A stretch of 61,134 bases of DNA, taken from assembly GCF_907165215.1 (NCBI RefSeq), contig NZ_CAJRAY010000070.1:20746-81879 (forward strand), in the 5' to 3' direction. Position numbers and translations under genes: made by a program. The notes beneath the pieces are model-generated. The model did not search any database. It had not been told where the DNA came from and saw only the letters and a list, made by a program, of their open reading frames with translations. The stretch is from Thermobacillus xylanilyticus (GTDB lineage Bacteria > Bacillota > Bacilli > Paenibacillales > Paenibacillaceae). This document shows, piece after piece, positions 33,161 to 42,357 of this stretch. Each line of letters starts with the position of its first letter. Position 1 is the stretch's first letter.

Positions 33161-34489
33161 ATGCGTGCGGTTGACATCATACGGCGCAAGCGGGACGGCG
33201 GGGAGTTGACCGCCGGGGAAATCGCGTTCCTGATCGATGGATACTGCCGGGGCGACATTCCGGATTATCAGATGTCCGCGTTCGCCATGGCCGTGCTCAT
33301 CCGGGGGATGACCGCGGAAGAGACGGCGGAGCTGACGCTGGCGATGGCCCGGTCCGGCAGCCAGCTCGATCTGTCCGGCATTCCGGGCATCAAGGTGGAC
33401 AAGCACAGCACGGGCGGCGTCGGCGACAAGACGACGCTCATCGTCGCGCCGCTGGCCGCAGCGGCGGGTGTTCCCGTTGCGAAAATGTCCGGCCGCGGGC
33501 TCGGCCATACCGGAGGCACGATCGACAAGCTGGAGTCGATACCGGGCTTCCGCACGGAGCTTGCCCCCGAGGCGTTCTTCCGCCAGGTCGGGGAGATCGG
33601 GCTGGCCGTTGCCGGCCAGAGCGGCGATCTGGCGCCGGCGGACAAGAAACTGTACGCGCTCCGCGACGTGACGGCGACGGTCGAATCGATTCCGCTCATC
33701 GCAAGTTCCGTCATGAGCAAGAAAATCGCATCCGGCGCCGACGCGATCGTGCTCGATGTGAAGACGGGCGGCGGCGCATTCATGAAGACGCTGGAGGATG
33801 CGGAGCGGCTTGCGGAGGCGATGGTCGCGATCGGCCGGCTCGTGGGCCGCAAGACCGCGGCTGTGATCAGCGACATGGACCAGCCGCTGGGACGGGCGAT
33901 CGGCAACGCCCTCGAGGTGAAAGAAGCGATCGCCGCGCTGCGCGATGATGGCCCGGAAGATCTGACGTCGCTCTGCCTGACGCTGGCGGCGCATATGACG
34001 GTGCTCGGCGGCAAGGCGGCCGGCATCGATGAAGCGCTCCTGCTGCTGGAGCGGAAGCTGAAGTCCGGCGAAGCGCTGGACAAGTTCCGCGCTTTCGTCG
34101 CCGCGCAAGGCGGCGATCCGGCGGTTGTCGACGATCCGGATCGGCTGCCCTCGGCGCCGCACCGGATCTGCGTGAAGGCGGAGCGCGCCGGGTACGTGCG
34201 CCGCATCGACGCGGAGAAGCTCGGCCTTGCGGCGATGATGCTCGGCGCGGGGCGCGCGGTGAAGGACGCGCCGATCGACCACGCGGTCGGCGTCGTGCTC
34301 GCGCAGAAGCTCGGCAGTCGGGTCGGCGCCGGCGAACCGCTGGCGGAGCTGCACGCCGCGCGCGAAGGCTCGGCCGAAGCGGAGGCGCTCCGGCTTGCTG
34401 CGGAGGCGTTCGAGATCGGCGGCGAGCCGCCGGCTGTGCGGCCGCTCATCCTGTCCGTCGTGACGGAAGACGGCATCCGGCGCGGATAA
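33161..34489 (+). CDS. pdp: Pyrimidine-nucleoside phosphorylase
   Basis: A 442-residue enzyme splitting uridine, deoxyuridine and thymidine with phosphate. The family pattern is complete: [17 protein letters not shown] at the N-terminus, the signature [19 protein letters not shown] near residue 108, the phosphate-binding [13 protein letters not shown], and the C-terminal barrel-sandwich domain. AGGAGGGA precedes the ATG. With deoB and punA it forms a nucleoside-recycling set. Confidence 0.95.
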   Translation: MRAVDIIRRKRDGGELTAGEIAFLIDGYCRGDIPDYQMSAFAMAVLIRGMTAEETAELTLAMARSGSQLDLSGIPGIKVDKHSTGGVGDKTTLIVAPLAAAAGVPVAKMSGRGLGHTGGTIDKLESIPGFRTELAPEAFFRQVGEIGLAVAGQSGDLAPADKKLYALRDVTATVESIPLIASSVMSKKIASGADAIVLDVKTGGGAFMKTLEDAERLAEAMVAIGRLVGRKTAAVISDMDQPLGRAIGNALEVKEAIAALRDDGPEDLTSLCLTLAAHMTVLGGKAAGIDEALLLLERKLKSGEALDKFRAFVAAQGGDPAVVDDPDRLPSAPHRICVKAERAGYVRRIDAEKLGLAAMMLGAGRAVKDAPIDHAVGVVLAQKLGSRVGAGEPLAELHAAREGSAEAEALRLAAEAFEIGGEPPAVRPLILSVVTEDGIRRG

Positions 34490-34610
34490 AGGTTTGGGAC
34501 CGAAAATCAAAAATTAAAGAAAAAACTACGCTAATTAATTTTACTCCGAACCGAATCTGGACGACCAGGCTCCGTCTGCTCAAGGCGGGGCTTTCGTTTG
34601 CCGCGGAGGC

Positions 34611-34641
34611 GGAATAATTTTCCTCCCGTCTGGTGATACTG
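34611..34641 (+). promoter_or_regulatory. Possible sigma-F/sigma-G promoter of dacF
   Basis: GGAATA (34611) and GATACTG (34635) with 18-base spacing are close to the forespore-type pattern TGAATA / CATACTA. In B. subtilis dacF is forespore-expressed. The rest of the 34490-34693 gap is AT-rich after pdp and shows no clear terminator. Confidence 0.42.
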
Positions 34642-34693
34642 GGAAGAAGAAGCCTGCCCCTTTTTCGGGCGGCGGAGAGACTTAGGAGGGACC

Positions 34694-35890
34694 ATGATGG
34701 TGAGGAGATTACGCCCCGTACTGCTGCTGGTTTTATCCATGATCATGGCGCTGCCCGCAGCGGCGGCCGCGGAGGAGAAGACGAAAGGCGCGCCCGCGTC
34801 ATCGCAGGACGGAGCGGTCAAGCTGGCGCCTTCCGCGCGCTCGGCCATTCTGATGGATGCCGACAGCGGCACGATCATTTTCGAGAAGAACAGCCATGAT
34901 CGGCTGCCGCCGGCCAGCATCACGAAGATCATGACGATGCTGCTCGTCATGGAGGCGCTGGATGAAGGCCGGATCAAGCTGACGGACAAAGTGACGACGA
35001 GCGAATATGCGGCTTCGATGGGCGGGTCGCAAATTTTCCTCGAAGCGGGCGAAGAGATGACGGTCGAGGATCTGCTGAAAGGCGTCGCGATCGCATCCGG
35101 CAACGACGCGTCCGTCGCGCTCGCCGAGAAGATCGCGGGCACCGAGCAGGAGTTTGTGCGCCTCATGAACGAGAAGGCGCAGCAGCTCGGTCTGAAGAAC
35201 ACCCATTTCGTCAACGTGAACGGGCTGCCCGCCGAGAACCACTACACCTCGGCTTACGACATCGCCGTCATGTCGCGGGAACTGCTGAAGCATACCGAGA
35301 TTACGAAATATACCGGACTGTACCAGGACTATCTGCGGAAGGACACCGATCGTCCGTTCTGGCTCGTCAACACGAACAAGCTCGTCCGGTTCTACGCCGG
35401 CGCGGACGGACTGAAGACGGGGTACACGAGCGAGGCGAAGTTCTGTCTGAGCGCGACCGCGAAGCGCGACAACTTCCGCGTCATCGCCGTCGTCATGGGC
35501 GAGCCGGACACGAAAACGCGCAACGCCGAAGTGGCCCAGATGTTCGACTACGCGTTCGCCATGTACACGAACGTTCCGATCTACAAGGAAGGCGACACGA
35601 TCGGCACGGTGCGGATCGCCAAAGGGGAAGTGCCGCGGCTTGAGCTGAAGGCAAGGCATCCGTACAGCGTGCTGATGAAGAAGGGCGCGAACATGAAGGA
35701 CATCCGCCATGAGCTGCGTCTCGACGAACCGGTCAAGGCGCCGGTGAAAGCCGGCCAGAAGATCGGCAAGGTCATCGTCTATCAGGGCGCGAACGTGCTC
35801 GCCGAATTCGACGTCGAAGCGCCGGAGAACGTGGGACGGGCGAACTGGTGGACGCTCTTCAAGCGGACATGCGCGGAATTGTTCGCATAA
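34694..35890 (+). CDS. dacF: D-alanyl-D-alanine carboxypeptidase DacF
   Basis: A low-molecular-weight penicillin-binding protein that trims spore peptidoglycan stems. Signal peptide residues ~8-26 end at AAAAAEE. Active-site motifs are S75-I-T-K, SGND (~136) and KTGYT (~240), followed by the PBP5-type C-terminal beta domain. A C-terminal amphipathic end (NWWTLFKRTCAELF) may anchor it to the membrane. AGGAGGGA precedes tandem ATGs at 34694 and 34697. It lies upstream of spoIIAA as in B. subtilis. Confidence 0.93.
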   Translation: MMVRRLRPVLLLVLSMIMALPAAAAAEEKTKGAPASSQDGAVKLAPSARSAILMDADSGTIIFEKNSHDRLPPASITKIMTMLLVMEALDEGRIKLTDKVTTSEYAASMGGSQIFLEAGEEMTVEDLLKGVAIASGNDASVALAEKIAGTEQEFVRLMNEKAQQLGLKNTHFVNVNGLPAENHYTSAYDIAVMSRELLKHTEITKYTGLYQDYLRKDTDRPFWLVNTNKLVRFYAGADGLKTGYTSEAKFCLSATAKRDNFRVIAVVMGEPDTKTRNAEVAQMFDYAFAMYTNVPIYKEGDTIGTVRIAKGEVPRLELKARHPYSVLMKKGANMKDIRHELRLDEPVKAPVKAGQKIGKVIVYQGANVLAEFDVEAPENVGRANWWTLFKRTCAELFA

Positions 35891-35951
35891 CCGCGAATCC
35901 GGACGCGTCCGGCGGCGGAATTTGTCCGGCAGGTTCTAGTTTTGTCGCAGG

Positions 35952-35980
35952 GCAGGAACGGCGGACGGACGCGTAGAAAT
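35952..35980 (+). promoter_or_regulatory. Sigma-H-like promoter of the spoIIA operon
   Basis: GCAGGAACG (35952-35960) carries the AGGA core of a sigma-H -35 and GTAGAAAT (35973-35980) matches the -10 (RnnGAAWW) at 12-base spacing. Upstream TTTTGTCGCA (35939-35948) contains TGTCGCA, one base off a 0A box. This is the arrangement expected for spoIIA, driven by sigma-H and Spo0A~P. Confidence 0.62.
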
Positions 35981-36013
35981 GACTGTCTGAAGCAGGGAGA
36001 GGAGTGAACGGCA

Positions 36014-36367
36014 ATGCGGCTTCGTGAGGAAATGGAGCATTACCGCAATGTGCTGATCGTCAGGCTGAAAGGCGAACTGGATCATCATACGGCCGATGGA
36101 CTCAAACAGCGGCTCGAGGATGCGCTGCTCAGGGGCAGGGCAACGCACGTCGTGCTCAATTTGAGTGAGCTCGCGTTCATGGACAGCTCGGGCCTCGGCG
36201 TCATCCTCGGTCGCTACAAGACGGTGACCGCCCGCGGCGGGAAACTGATCATCTGCGGCGTCAATCCGGCCGTCCGGCGGCTGTTCGAACTGTCAGGTCT
36301 GCTCAAAATTGTCGCGCTGTACGAGAATGAACATGAAGCGCTCGGCAGTCTGGAGGTCGTATCATGA
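36014..36367 (+). CDS. spoIIAA: Anti-sigma-F factor antagonist SpoIIAA
   Basis: A 117-residue STAS protein. Dephosphorylated SpoIIAA binds SpoIIAB and frees sigma-F in the forespore. The phospho-site is Ser58 in [16 protein letters not shown]. The start begins two bases after GGAGTGAACGGC. The stop overlaps the spoIIAB start by four bases (ATGA). Confidence 0.96.
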   Translation: MRLREEMEHYRNVLIVRLKGELDHHTADGLKQRLEDALLRGRATHVVLNLSELAFMDSSGLGVILGRYKTVTARGGKLIICGVNPAVRRLFELSGLLKIVALYENEHEALGSLEVVS

Positions 36368-36810
36368 ACGGATCGAACCGCATGACCCTGACGTTTTCCA
36401 GCCGCTCGGAGAACGAAGCGTTCGCGCGCATCGCCGTCGCCGCGTTCGTCTCGCAGCTCGACCCGACGGTCGATGAACTGAACGATCTGAAGACGGCTGT
36501 GTCCGAAGCGGTAACGAACGCCATCATCCACGGCTACGACGGCAATCCCGACGGCATGGTGACGATCGAGGCGCGCATCGAGGGCGACACCGTCTCGATC
36601 ATCGTCCGCGACGAAGGGAAGGGCATCGAAGATCTGGAACTGGCGCGGCAGCCGCTGTTCACCTCCAGACCGGAGCTGGAACGTTCCGGCATGGGCTTCA
36701 CGATCATGGAAAACTTCATGGACGAATTCGAAGCGGCGAGCGAACCTGGCAAAGGAACGGAGATCCGGATGATGAAGCGGATCGAATCGAAAAAGGCGCT
36801 GTACAACTAA
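36364..36810 (+). CDS. spoIIAB: Anti-sigma-F factor SpoIIAB
   Basis: A 148-residue GHKL kinase that binds sigma-F and phosphorylates SpoIIAA. ATP-site boxes: N-box [13 protein letters not shown]1 DEGKGIED and G2 [10 protein letters not shown], then the C-terminal GTEIRMMKR. The start overlaps the spoIIAA stop. Confidence 0.96.
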   Translation: MNGSNRMTLTFSSRSENEAFARIAVAAFVSQLDPTVDELNDLKTAVSEAVTNAIIHGYDGNPDGMVTIEARIEGDTVSIIVRDEGKGIEDLELARQPLFTSRPELERSGMGFTIMENFMDEFEAASEPGKGTEIRMMKRIESKKALYN

Positions 36811-36832
36811 GCGCGCACAGGGGTTGGACCGC

Positions 36833-37588
36833 ATGGAAGTCGATTGGAGACAGCAGTCGCAGCCGTACCTGGACGACGCCGAGGTCAAACGGCTCATCGC
36901 ACTCAGTCAATCCGGGGACGCGGATGCCCGCGACAAGCTGGTCCAGGCCAACATCCGGCTCGTATGGTCGGTCGTGCAGCGGTTCCTGAACCGCGGGTAT
37001 GAACCGGAGGATCTGTTCCAGATCGGATGCATCGGCCTGCTCAAGTCGGTCGACAAATTCGATCTGTCCTACGACGTCAAATTCTCCACCTACGCCGTGC
37101 CGATGATCATTGGCGAGATCCAGCGGTTCCTCCGGGACGACGGCACGCTGAAAGTGAGCCGCTCGCTGAAAGAGCTTGCGAACAAGGTGCGGAAGACGAA
37201 GGACGAACTGTCCAAGGGGCTCGGCCGGCAGCCGACCATCGGTGAAGTGGCCGAGAGGCTCGGCATATCGCCTGAAGAAGTCGTATTCGCGCAGGAAGCG
37301 AACAAGCCGCCGGCGTCGATTCATGAGACCGTGTTCGAGAACGACGGCGATCCGATTACGCTGATGGACCAGATCGCCGACGAATCGGGAGAACGTTGGT
37401 TTGATCGGCTGGCGCTCAGCGAAGCGATCGGGACGCTGTCCGAACGGGAGCGGCTGATCGTCTATCTCCGCTATTACCGCGATCAGACGCAATCGGAAGT
37501 GGCCAGCCGGCTCGGCATTTCGCAGGTGCAGGTGTCCCGGCTCGAGAAAAAAATATTGCAGACGATCAAGGACCAGATCGCGCTTTAG
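36833..37588 (+). CDS. sigF: RNA polymerase sigma-F (forespore)
   Basis: A 251-residue sigma factor. Region 2 has LVQANIRLVWSVVQRFLNRG, DLFQIGCIGLLKSVDKFD and FSTYAVPMIIGEIQRFLRDD; region 3 follows SLKELANKVRKTKDEL; region 4 has LSERERLIVYLRYYRDQT and the recognition helix ASRLGISQVQVSRLEKKIL. ATG 36833 (AGGGG nine bases upstream) is preferred to TTG 36824. It is the last gene of spoIIA and is followed by a terminator. Confidence 0.96.
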   Translation: MEVDWRQQSQPYLDDAEVKRLIALSQSGDADARDKLVQANIRLVWSVVQRFLNRGYEPEDLFQIGCIGLLKSVDKFDLSYDVKFSTYAVPMIIGEIQRFLRDDGTLKVSRSLKELANKVRKTKDELSKGLGRQPTIGEVAERLGISPEEVVFAQEANKPPASIHETVFENDGDPITLMDQIADESGERWFDRLALSEAIGTLSERERLIVYLRYYRDQTQSEVASRLGISQVQVSRLEKKILQTIKDQIAL

Positions 37589-37604
37589 CGGTCTGGTCTT
37601 TTTT
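37571..37604 (+). terminator. Terminator overlapping the sigF 3' end
   Basis: GACCAGATCGC pairs with GCGGTCTGGTC with one mismatch, followed by six T. The 5' arm lies within the last sigF codons. Confidence 0.85.
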
Positions 37605-37667
37605 GGCGGCGTCCGCGTTTCCCGCATTTGTCAGGGAGGCTCCCGGTTAGGCCGGCCGTTTCCCACT

Positions 37668-37674
37668 CATACTA
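37668..37674 (+). promoter_or_regulatory. Sigma-G-type -10 (CATACTA) before spoVAA
   Basis: CATACTA is a perfect forespore sigma-G/sigma-F -10, 35 bases before spoVAA. The -35 (GGTTAG at 37645) is weak. In B. subtilis the spoVA operon is sigma-G dependent. Confidence 0.52.
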
Positions 37675-37709
37675 GAACTTGACAGGAACGCCGCGAAAGG
37701 GTGAGTCCC

Positions 37710-38366
37710 ATGACGACCGTGCGAACGAACACGCTGTACGTCCGGCTGCGCAAGCGGCTGGTCATCCGGCCCGGCGATGACGTGCGGCTCGGCGACGCCG
37801 CCCGGCTGCTCGCCGACGAAGCGCGGGAGCGGCGGCTGAAGGAGCTGGTTCTGTACCGGCACAAGCCGGAAGACGGCGACCGCGTCGTCATCGACATGCT
37901 GCACGTCATCCGCGCCGTGTCCGAAACGGAGCCGGGGCTCGACGTCGAGTTCGTCGGCGAGCCGCAGACGCTCGTCACGGTCGCCGCCCGGCCGCAGAAG
38001 CCGCTGCCCGGCATGTTGATTGTGGCGTGGCTCCTTCTGTTCTTCGGTTCGGGGCTCGCCATCATGAACTTCCACGCCGACGTCGGCATGCTGGAAGTGC
38101 ATCGGCGCATGACGGAGCTGATTACGGGCACGAAGCCGGAACGCCCGCTCTGGTTCCAAATTCCGTATTCGATCGGTGTCGGTCTGGGCATGGTGCTGTT
38201 CTTCAACCGCGTGATCCGGCGCAAGCTAAGCGAAGAGCCCAGTCCGCTTGAAGTCGAACTGTATCTGTACCAGGAAAACGTCGACGCCTACGTCGTCGCC
38301 GACGAGATGCGGAAACTGCACCGGAATCAGGGAGGCGGCGGACAAGGGAGCGGCGGCCGTGGCTGA
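37710..38366 (+). CDS. spoVAA: Stage V sporulation protein AA
   Basis: A 218-residue protein needed for dipicolinate uptake in sporulation. The N-terminal cytosolic domain (LYVRLRKRLVIRPGDDVRLG, then a VTVAARP strand) precedes two membrane helices (residues ~98-117, LIVAWLLLFFGSGLAIMNFH; ~148-168, SIGVGLGMVLFF), separated by the conserved MLEVHRRMTELITG loop. It ends EVELYLYQENVDAY and a glycine-rich tail. ATG 37710 was chosen over GTG 37701, which overlaps the ribosome site GAAAGGGTGAG. Confidence 0.9.
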   Translation: MTTVRTNTLYVRLRKRLVIRPGDDVRLGDAARLLADEARERRLKELVLYRHKPEDGDRVVIDMLHVIRAVSETEPGLDVEFVGEPQTLVTVAARPQKPLPGMLIVAWLLLFFGSGLAIMNFHADVGMLEVHRRMTELITGTKPERPLWFQIPYSIGVGLGMVLFFNRVIRRKLSEEPSPLEVELYLYQENVDAYVVADEMRKLHRNQGGGGQGSGGRG

Positions 38367-38793
38367 ATGGCTCGCGAACGGCGCAGCCGCGCTGCTCGGC
38401 CTGTCCGGGGGACTCGCGGTCGGAAGCGGCCTGATCGCGCTGCTGGTCATTCTGGATTTGATTCCGCGGCTCGCGCAGCTGTCCCGGGGATACCGGCTGG
38501 CGGCATGGTACGAGACGGCCATCATCGCCGGCACGGTGTACTGGATGTCGGCTGATTTCGGCGACTGGCGGAGCCCGCATACGGGCGCAGCCGAGATCCT
38601 TGCCGCGCTGGCCGGCCTGTTCACCGGGCTGTTCGTCGGCATGCTGGCGGCCGCGCTGACGGAAGTGGTCAACGTCCTGCCCATCATGGCGAAGCGGCTC
38701 AGGCTGGAGTCGAAACTGCCGGCGCTCGTCTGGGCGCTGGTGCTCGGCAAGCTGGCCGGTTCGCTGTTCGATTGGCTCGTCTATCATCGCTGA
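38359..38793 (+). CDS. spoVAB: Stage V sporulation protein AB
   Basis: A 144-residue membrane protein with about four helices (residues ~5-30, 46-62, 75-100 and 118-138). The family phrase GLSGGLAVGSGLIALLVILDLIPRLAQL opens the protein and AALTEVVNVLPIMAKR lies in the third section. GTG 38359 follows AAGGGAG by eight bases and overlaps the spoVAA end by eight bases, so they are coupled. Confidence 0.9.
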   Translation: MAEWLANGAAALLGLSGGLAVGSGLIALLVILDLIPRLAQLSRGYRLAAWYETAIIAGTVYWMSADFGDWRSPHTGAAEILAALAGLFTGLFVGMLAAALTEVVNVLPIMAKRLRLESKLPALVWALVLGKLAGSLFDWLVYHR

Positions 38794-38838
38794 GGCCGGG
38801 CTTCCGGCACATTCCGGCAGGAGGTGCGCAACAGCCCC

Positions 38839-40719
38839 ATGGACGAACGAAACGATATGCAGCAGGATGGCGGATGGCAGCCTCCCGTCGTTCCGCCCGA
38901 ACCGCCGAAGGAACCGGGAGCGAGCACCGATCGTCCCGTCCGGCGGAAGCTGATTCGTCCGGAGCGGGAAGAACCGGAGGACGATCGTTCCGGCAAGCAT
39001 GCCGCGGAAGATGAGCGTTCCAGGCGGGGACGCGGGCGGCAATCGGGCCGCAGATCCCGCTTGGCGGCGCGGAGCCTGGATGGTCAAGCCCGCGGGCAGA
39101 ACGGAGAGCGGCAGGGGCAGACCCGCGCGCAAAGCCTGGGGCAGCCGGGGCAAGGCGGTGCCCGCAACCGGGAGGAGCAAAGTCAAGCCCGGCATGGACA
39201 AGCCGGCTCGCAGAACCGGGAACAGCACGGGCAATCGCAGCCGGCGGATAAGCAGCCGATTCCGGCAAGCATCGATGAGCTGAAGCCGCTGTTGGAACGC
39301 GAGGCGGGGCTGAACACCAGTTTCGACGTCGTGCTGCGCGAGATGACGTTCGGCGGCCGGCGGACGGCGCTTTTTTACATGAACGGGCTGGTCAATTCGG
39401 CGGAGCTGACGGAAGTGCTCAAACGGCTGTCGTACCTGACGGCGGAAGATCTCGATACGGACGCGCTGAAACTTTTCTTCGAGACGTATGTGCCCGCGGT
39501 CCAGGTGACGAAGACGGATGTGTTCGACGACATGCTGGACAGCGTGTTCGCGGGCTGCGCCGCCCTGTTCGTCGACCGCGAGCGCGCGGCGCTGATCATC
39601 GACGCGAAGATGTTCCCGGACCGAACGCCGGAAGAACCTTCGCTCGAACGGGTCGTGCGCGGTTCCCGCGACGGTTTTATCGAGACGCTGATGACGAACG
39701 TGTCGTTGATCCGCCGCCGGCTGCGCGACAAGGACCTGCGGTACGAGCTGATACGCGTCGGCGCGCGGACGAAGACGGATGTCTGCATCGCGTATATCCG
39801 CGACATTGCGGATCCCGAACTGGTCGAAGAAGTGAAGAGGAAAATCGGGCATGTGAACGTGTACGGGCTGCCGCTCGCGGACAAGCAGCTCGAAGAGACG
39901 ACCGTCAACCGCGGCTGGCATCCGTACCCGCTCGTCCGCTATTCGGAGCGGCCGGACGTCGTCGCGGCGCAGCTGCTCGAAGGCAGCGTCGCGGTGTTGA
40001 CCGACACGACGCCGAGCGTCATGATGCTGCCGACGACGTTCTTCGACTTGACCCAGCACGCGGAAGAGAACCGTCAGACGCCGTTTATCGGCACGTACCT
40101 GCGCTGGGTGCGGTATATCGGCATCTTTTTCTCGCTCTTCCTGCTGCCGCTCTGGTTTCTGCTCGTACTGAAGCCGGAGCTGAAGCCGCCGCAGCTGGAC
40201 TTCCTCGGCCCGCAGCAGATGGGGCGAATCCCGTTGTTTCTGCAGTTCGTGCTCGCCGAGATCGGGGTCGACCTGATGCGGATGGCCGCCGTTCATACGC
40301 CTTCGCCGCTGTCGACCGCCATGTCCCTGATCGCGGCGATTCTGATCGGCGACATCGCCGTGAAGACCGGGCTGTTCAACAACGAGGTCATTCTGTACAT
40401 GGCAATCGCCGCGATCGGCATGTTCGCCACGCCGAACTATGAGCTTGGGCTGGCGAACCGGATCGTCCGGCTGGCGCTCATCATCGCCGTGGCGATTTTC
40501 GGCATTCCGGGATTCGTCGTCGGCACCGCGCTGTTCGTCGTGCTGCTCGCCTGCACCCGGTCGTTCAACCGGCCCTATCTGTGGCCGTTCATCCCGTTCG
40601 ACGGCAGGTCGCTGGCCGCCCTGCTCATTCGTCCGCCGGAGCTGCAGAACAAGAAGCGGAATCCGCTGCTGAAGCCGCAGCAGCTGGACCGGCTCCCGGA
40701 TACGCAGAAGAATAGGTAA
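38839..40719 (+). CDS. spoVAF: Stage V sporulation protein AF (GerA-like) with long N-terminal extension
   Basis: A 626-residue protein. Residues ~1-140 are a low-complexity region rich in Gln, Arg, Gly and Glu (RNREEQSQARHGQAGSQ), absent from the ~493-residue B. subtilis SpoVAF. The conserved part starts near IPASIDELKPLLERE: a large cytosolic GerA-A-type domain (FFETYVPAVQVTKTDVFDD, IARD-like GSRDGFIETLMTNVSLIRRR) followed by about four helices in residues ~425-580 (LFLLPLWFLLVL, LLACTRSF). ATG 38839 is 12 bases from AGGAGGTG. It directly follows spoVAB; spoVAC, AD and AE are not between them. Confidence 0.88.
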   Translation: MDERNDMQQDGGWQPPVVPPEPPKEPGASTDRPVRRKLIRPEREEPEDDRSGKHAAEDERSRRGRGRQSGRRSRLAARSLDGQARGQNGERQGQTRAQSLGQPGQGGARNREEQSQARHGQAGSQNREQHGQSQPADKQPIPASIDELKPLLEREAGLNTSFDVVLREMTFGGRRTALFYMNGLVNSAELTEVLKRLSYLTAEDLDTDALKLFFETYVPAVQVTKTDVFDDMLDSVFAGCAALFVDRERAALIIDAKMFPDRTPEEPSLERVVRGSRDGFIETLMTNVSLIRRRLRDKDLRYELIRVGARTKTDVCIAYIRDIADPELVEEVKRKIGHVNVYGLPLADKQLEETTVNRGWHPYPLVRYSERPDVVAAQLLEGSVAVLTDTTPSVMMLPTTFFDLTQHAEENRQTPFIGTYLRWVRYIGIFFSLFLLPLWFLLVLKPELKPPQLDFLGPQQMGRIPLFLQFVLAEIGVDLMRMAAVHTPSPLSTAMSLIAAILIGDIAVKTGLFNNEVILYMAIAAIGMFATPNYELGLANRIVRLALIIAVAIFGIPGFVVGTALFVVLLACTRSFNRPYLWPFIPFDGRSLAALLIRPPELQNKKRNPLLKPQQLDRLPDTQKNR

Positions 40720-40793
40720 ATAAGTGCAAACAACAGGCATAAAAGTGCAAAGGTTGTTGCAAAAAATCCATTTCTCACTGGTTCCGAATGCGA

Positions 40794-40799
40794 TATACT
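40794..40799 (+). promoter_or_regulatory. -10 element before lysA
   Basis: TATACT 49 bases before lysA. The -35 position (about ATTTCT) is weak. The 40720-40848 gap has no other feature. Confidence 0.4.
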
Positions 40800-40848
40800 A
40801 GTGCATATGCTGCAAATCAGATGAACCAGCGCAAGGGGAGAATCTTTG

Positions 40849-42180
40849 ATGCACTTGCACGGAACCAGCAAGATCAATGCCGAAGGCCGGCTTGAAATCG
40901 GCGGCTGCGACGTTCAGCTTCTGGCGGCTGAATTCGGCACGCCGCTCTATATTGTCGATGAAGCGCTCGTCCGGCAGCGCATGCGCGAGTACATGGACGC
41001 GTTCCGCGCCACCGGCATTCCGTTCCAGGTCGCTTACGCCAGCAAGGCGTTCTGCACGATGGCGATCTGCGCCGTCGCCGAGCAGGAAGGGCTGTCGCTG
41101 GACGTCGTCTCCGGCGGCGAACTGCACACGGCGCTCAAGGCCGGCTTCCCGGCGAAGCGGATCCATTTCCACGGCAACAACAAGACGCCGGATGAAATCG
41201 CGTTGGCGCTTGACGCGAACATCGGCTGCTTCGTCGTCGACAACTTCGTCGAGCTCGATCTGCTCGACGCGCTGGCCGGCGAACGGGGCAAGCGCGTGAA
41301 TATTTTGCTGCGCATCACGCCCGGTGTCGAAGCGCATACGCATGAATACATTTCGACCGGGCAGCAGGATTCGAAGTTCGGCTTCAACCTGGCCGGCGGG
41401 GCCGCGTTCGAAGCGGTGAAGCGCGCCGCGGCGAAGCCGCATCTTGAACTGCTCGGCATCCATTCGCATATCGGCTCGCAAATTTTCGAAGTGGAAGGCT
41501 TCCGCCTGGCGGCGGCCAAAGCGGCGGAGTTTGCGATCCAGGTGCGGGACGAGCTCGGCATCCTGTTCCGCGTCATCAATCTGGGCGGAGGTTTCGGCAT
41601 CCGCTACACGGCCGAAGACAAGCCGCTTCCGGCGGCAACTTACGTCCAGGCGATCGCGGATGCGGTCCGGACGAACTTCACCGCGGCGCAGTATCCGCTG
41701 CCCGAGATCTGGATCGAACCGGGCCGCAGCATCATCGGCGACGCCGGGACGACGCTTTACACTGTCGGCACGACGAAGGACATTCCGGGCGTGCGCAAGT
41801 ACGTCGCCGTCGACGGCGGCATGACGGACAATCCGCGTCCGGCGCTGTACGGCTCGAAGTACGAAGCGGTGCTGGCGAACCGGGCGAACGAGCCGGCGAC
41901 CGAAACGGTGTCGATCGCGGGCAAATGCTGCGAGAGCGGCGACATGCTGATCTGGGACATCGAGCTTCCGGCCGTGAAGCCGGGCGATCTGCTCGCCGTG
42001 TTCTGCACCGGCGCTTACAACTACGCGATGTCCAGCAACTACAACCGGATTCCGCGTCCGGCGGTCGTCTTCGTCAAGGACGGCCAGGCGTCGCTCGTCG
42101 TGCGACGCGAAACGTACGAAGACATCGTCGGCAACGATCTGCTGCCCGAGCGGCTGAAAGCCGCGCCGGCGGCGAACTGA
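40849..42180 (+). CDS. lysA: Diaminopimelate decarboxylase
   Basis: PLP enzyme converting meso-diaminopimelate to lysine, the last step of lysine synthesis. The barrel has the PLP Lys66 in YASKAFC, the conserved SGGELHTAL, HGNNKT, the phosphate-binding GGGFG and EPGRS, and the catalytic Cys in CCESGD from the partner subunit. Length 443 is normal. ATG 40849 follows AAGGGGAG by eight bases. In B. subtilis lysA also follows spoVAF. Confidence 0.96.
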   Translation: MHLHGTSKINAEGRLEIGGCDVQLLAAEFGTPLYIVDEALVRQRMREYMDAFRATGIPFQVAYASKAFCTMAICAVAEQEGLSLDVVSGGELHTALKAGFPAKRIHFHGNNKTPDEIALALDANIGCFVVDNFVELDLLDALAGERGKRVNILLRITPGVEAHTHEYISTGQQDSKFGFNLAGGAAFEAVKRAAAKPHLELLGIHSHIGSQIFEVEGFRLAAAKAAEFAIQVRDELGILFRVINLGGGFGIRYTAEDKPLPAATYVQAIADAVRTNFTAAQYPLPEIWIEPGRSIIGDAGTTLYTVGTTKDIPGVRKYVAVDGGMTDNPRPALYGSKYEAVLANRANEPATETVSIAGKCCESGDMLIWDIELPAVKPGDLLAVFCTGAYNYAMSSNYNRIPRPAVVFVKDGQASLVVRRETYEDIVGNDLLPERLKAAPAAN

Positions 42181-42194
42181 TCTGAAGCGCGTCA

Positions 42195-42264
42195 GCTTCC
42201 CCGGCCTTCGCGCCTGACGTCGAACTCTCGGCGGTCCGGGCGGCGGGTGCGGGGAGTTTTTTTT
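42195..42264 (+). terminator. Terminator after lysA
   Basis: CTTCCCC pairs with GGGGAG (one bulge), followed by eight T. A second hairpin, CGTCAG with CTGACG, lies within the same stretch. Confidence 0.75.
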
Positions 42265-42287
42265 GCGTTTGCTGACGGTCGGCCTTT

Positions 42288-42316
42288 TTGCGCCGACGGG
42301 CGGTTTGTAGTATGAT
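42288..42316 (+). promoter_or_regulatory. Sigma-A promoter of ppiB
   Basis: TTGCGC (42288) and TATGAT (42311) with exact 17-base spacing, 41 bases before the ppiB start. Confidence 0.6.
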
Positions 42317-42357
42317 GGGTGCAAACTTTTTTGGACAGAGGAGCTGAAAGCCGGACC

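Noticed and set aside
38203..40740. Very long minus-strand open frame (845 codons) opposite spoVAB and spoVAF
   Set aside because: It is a shadow of high-GC coding on the other strand; its translation is Arg/Gln/His-rich with no family pattern, while the plus strand encodes clear SpoVAF.
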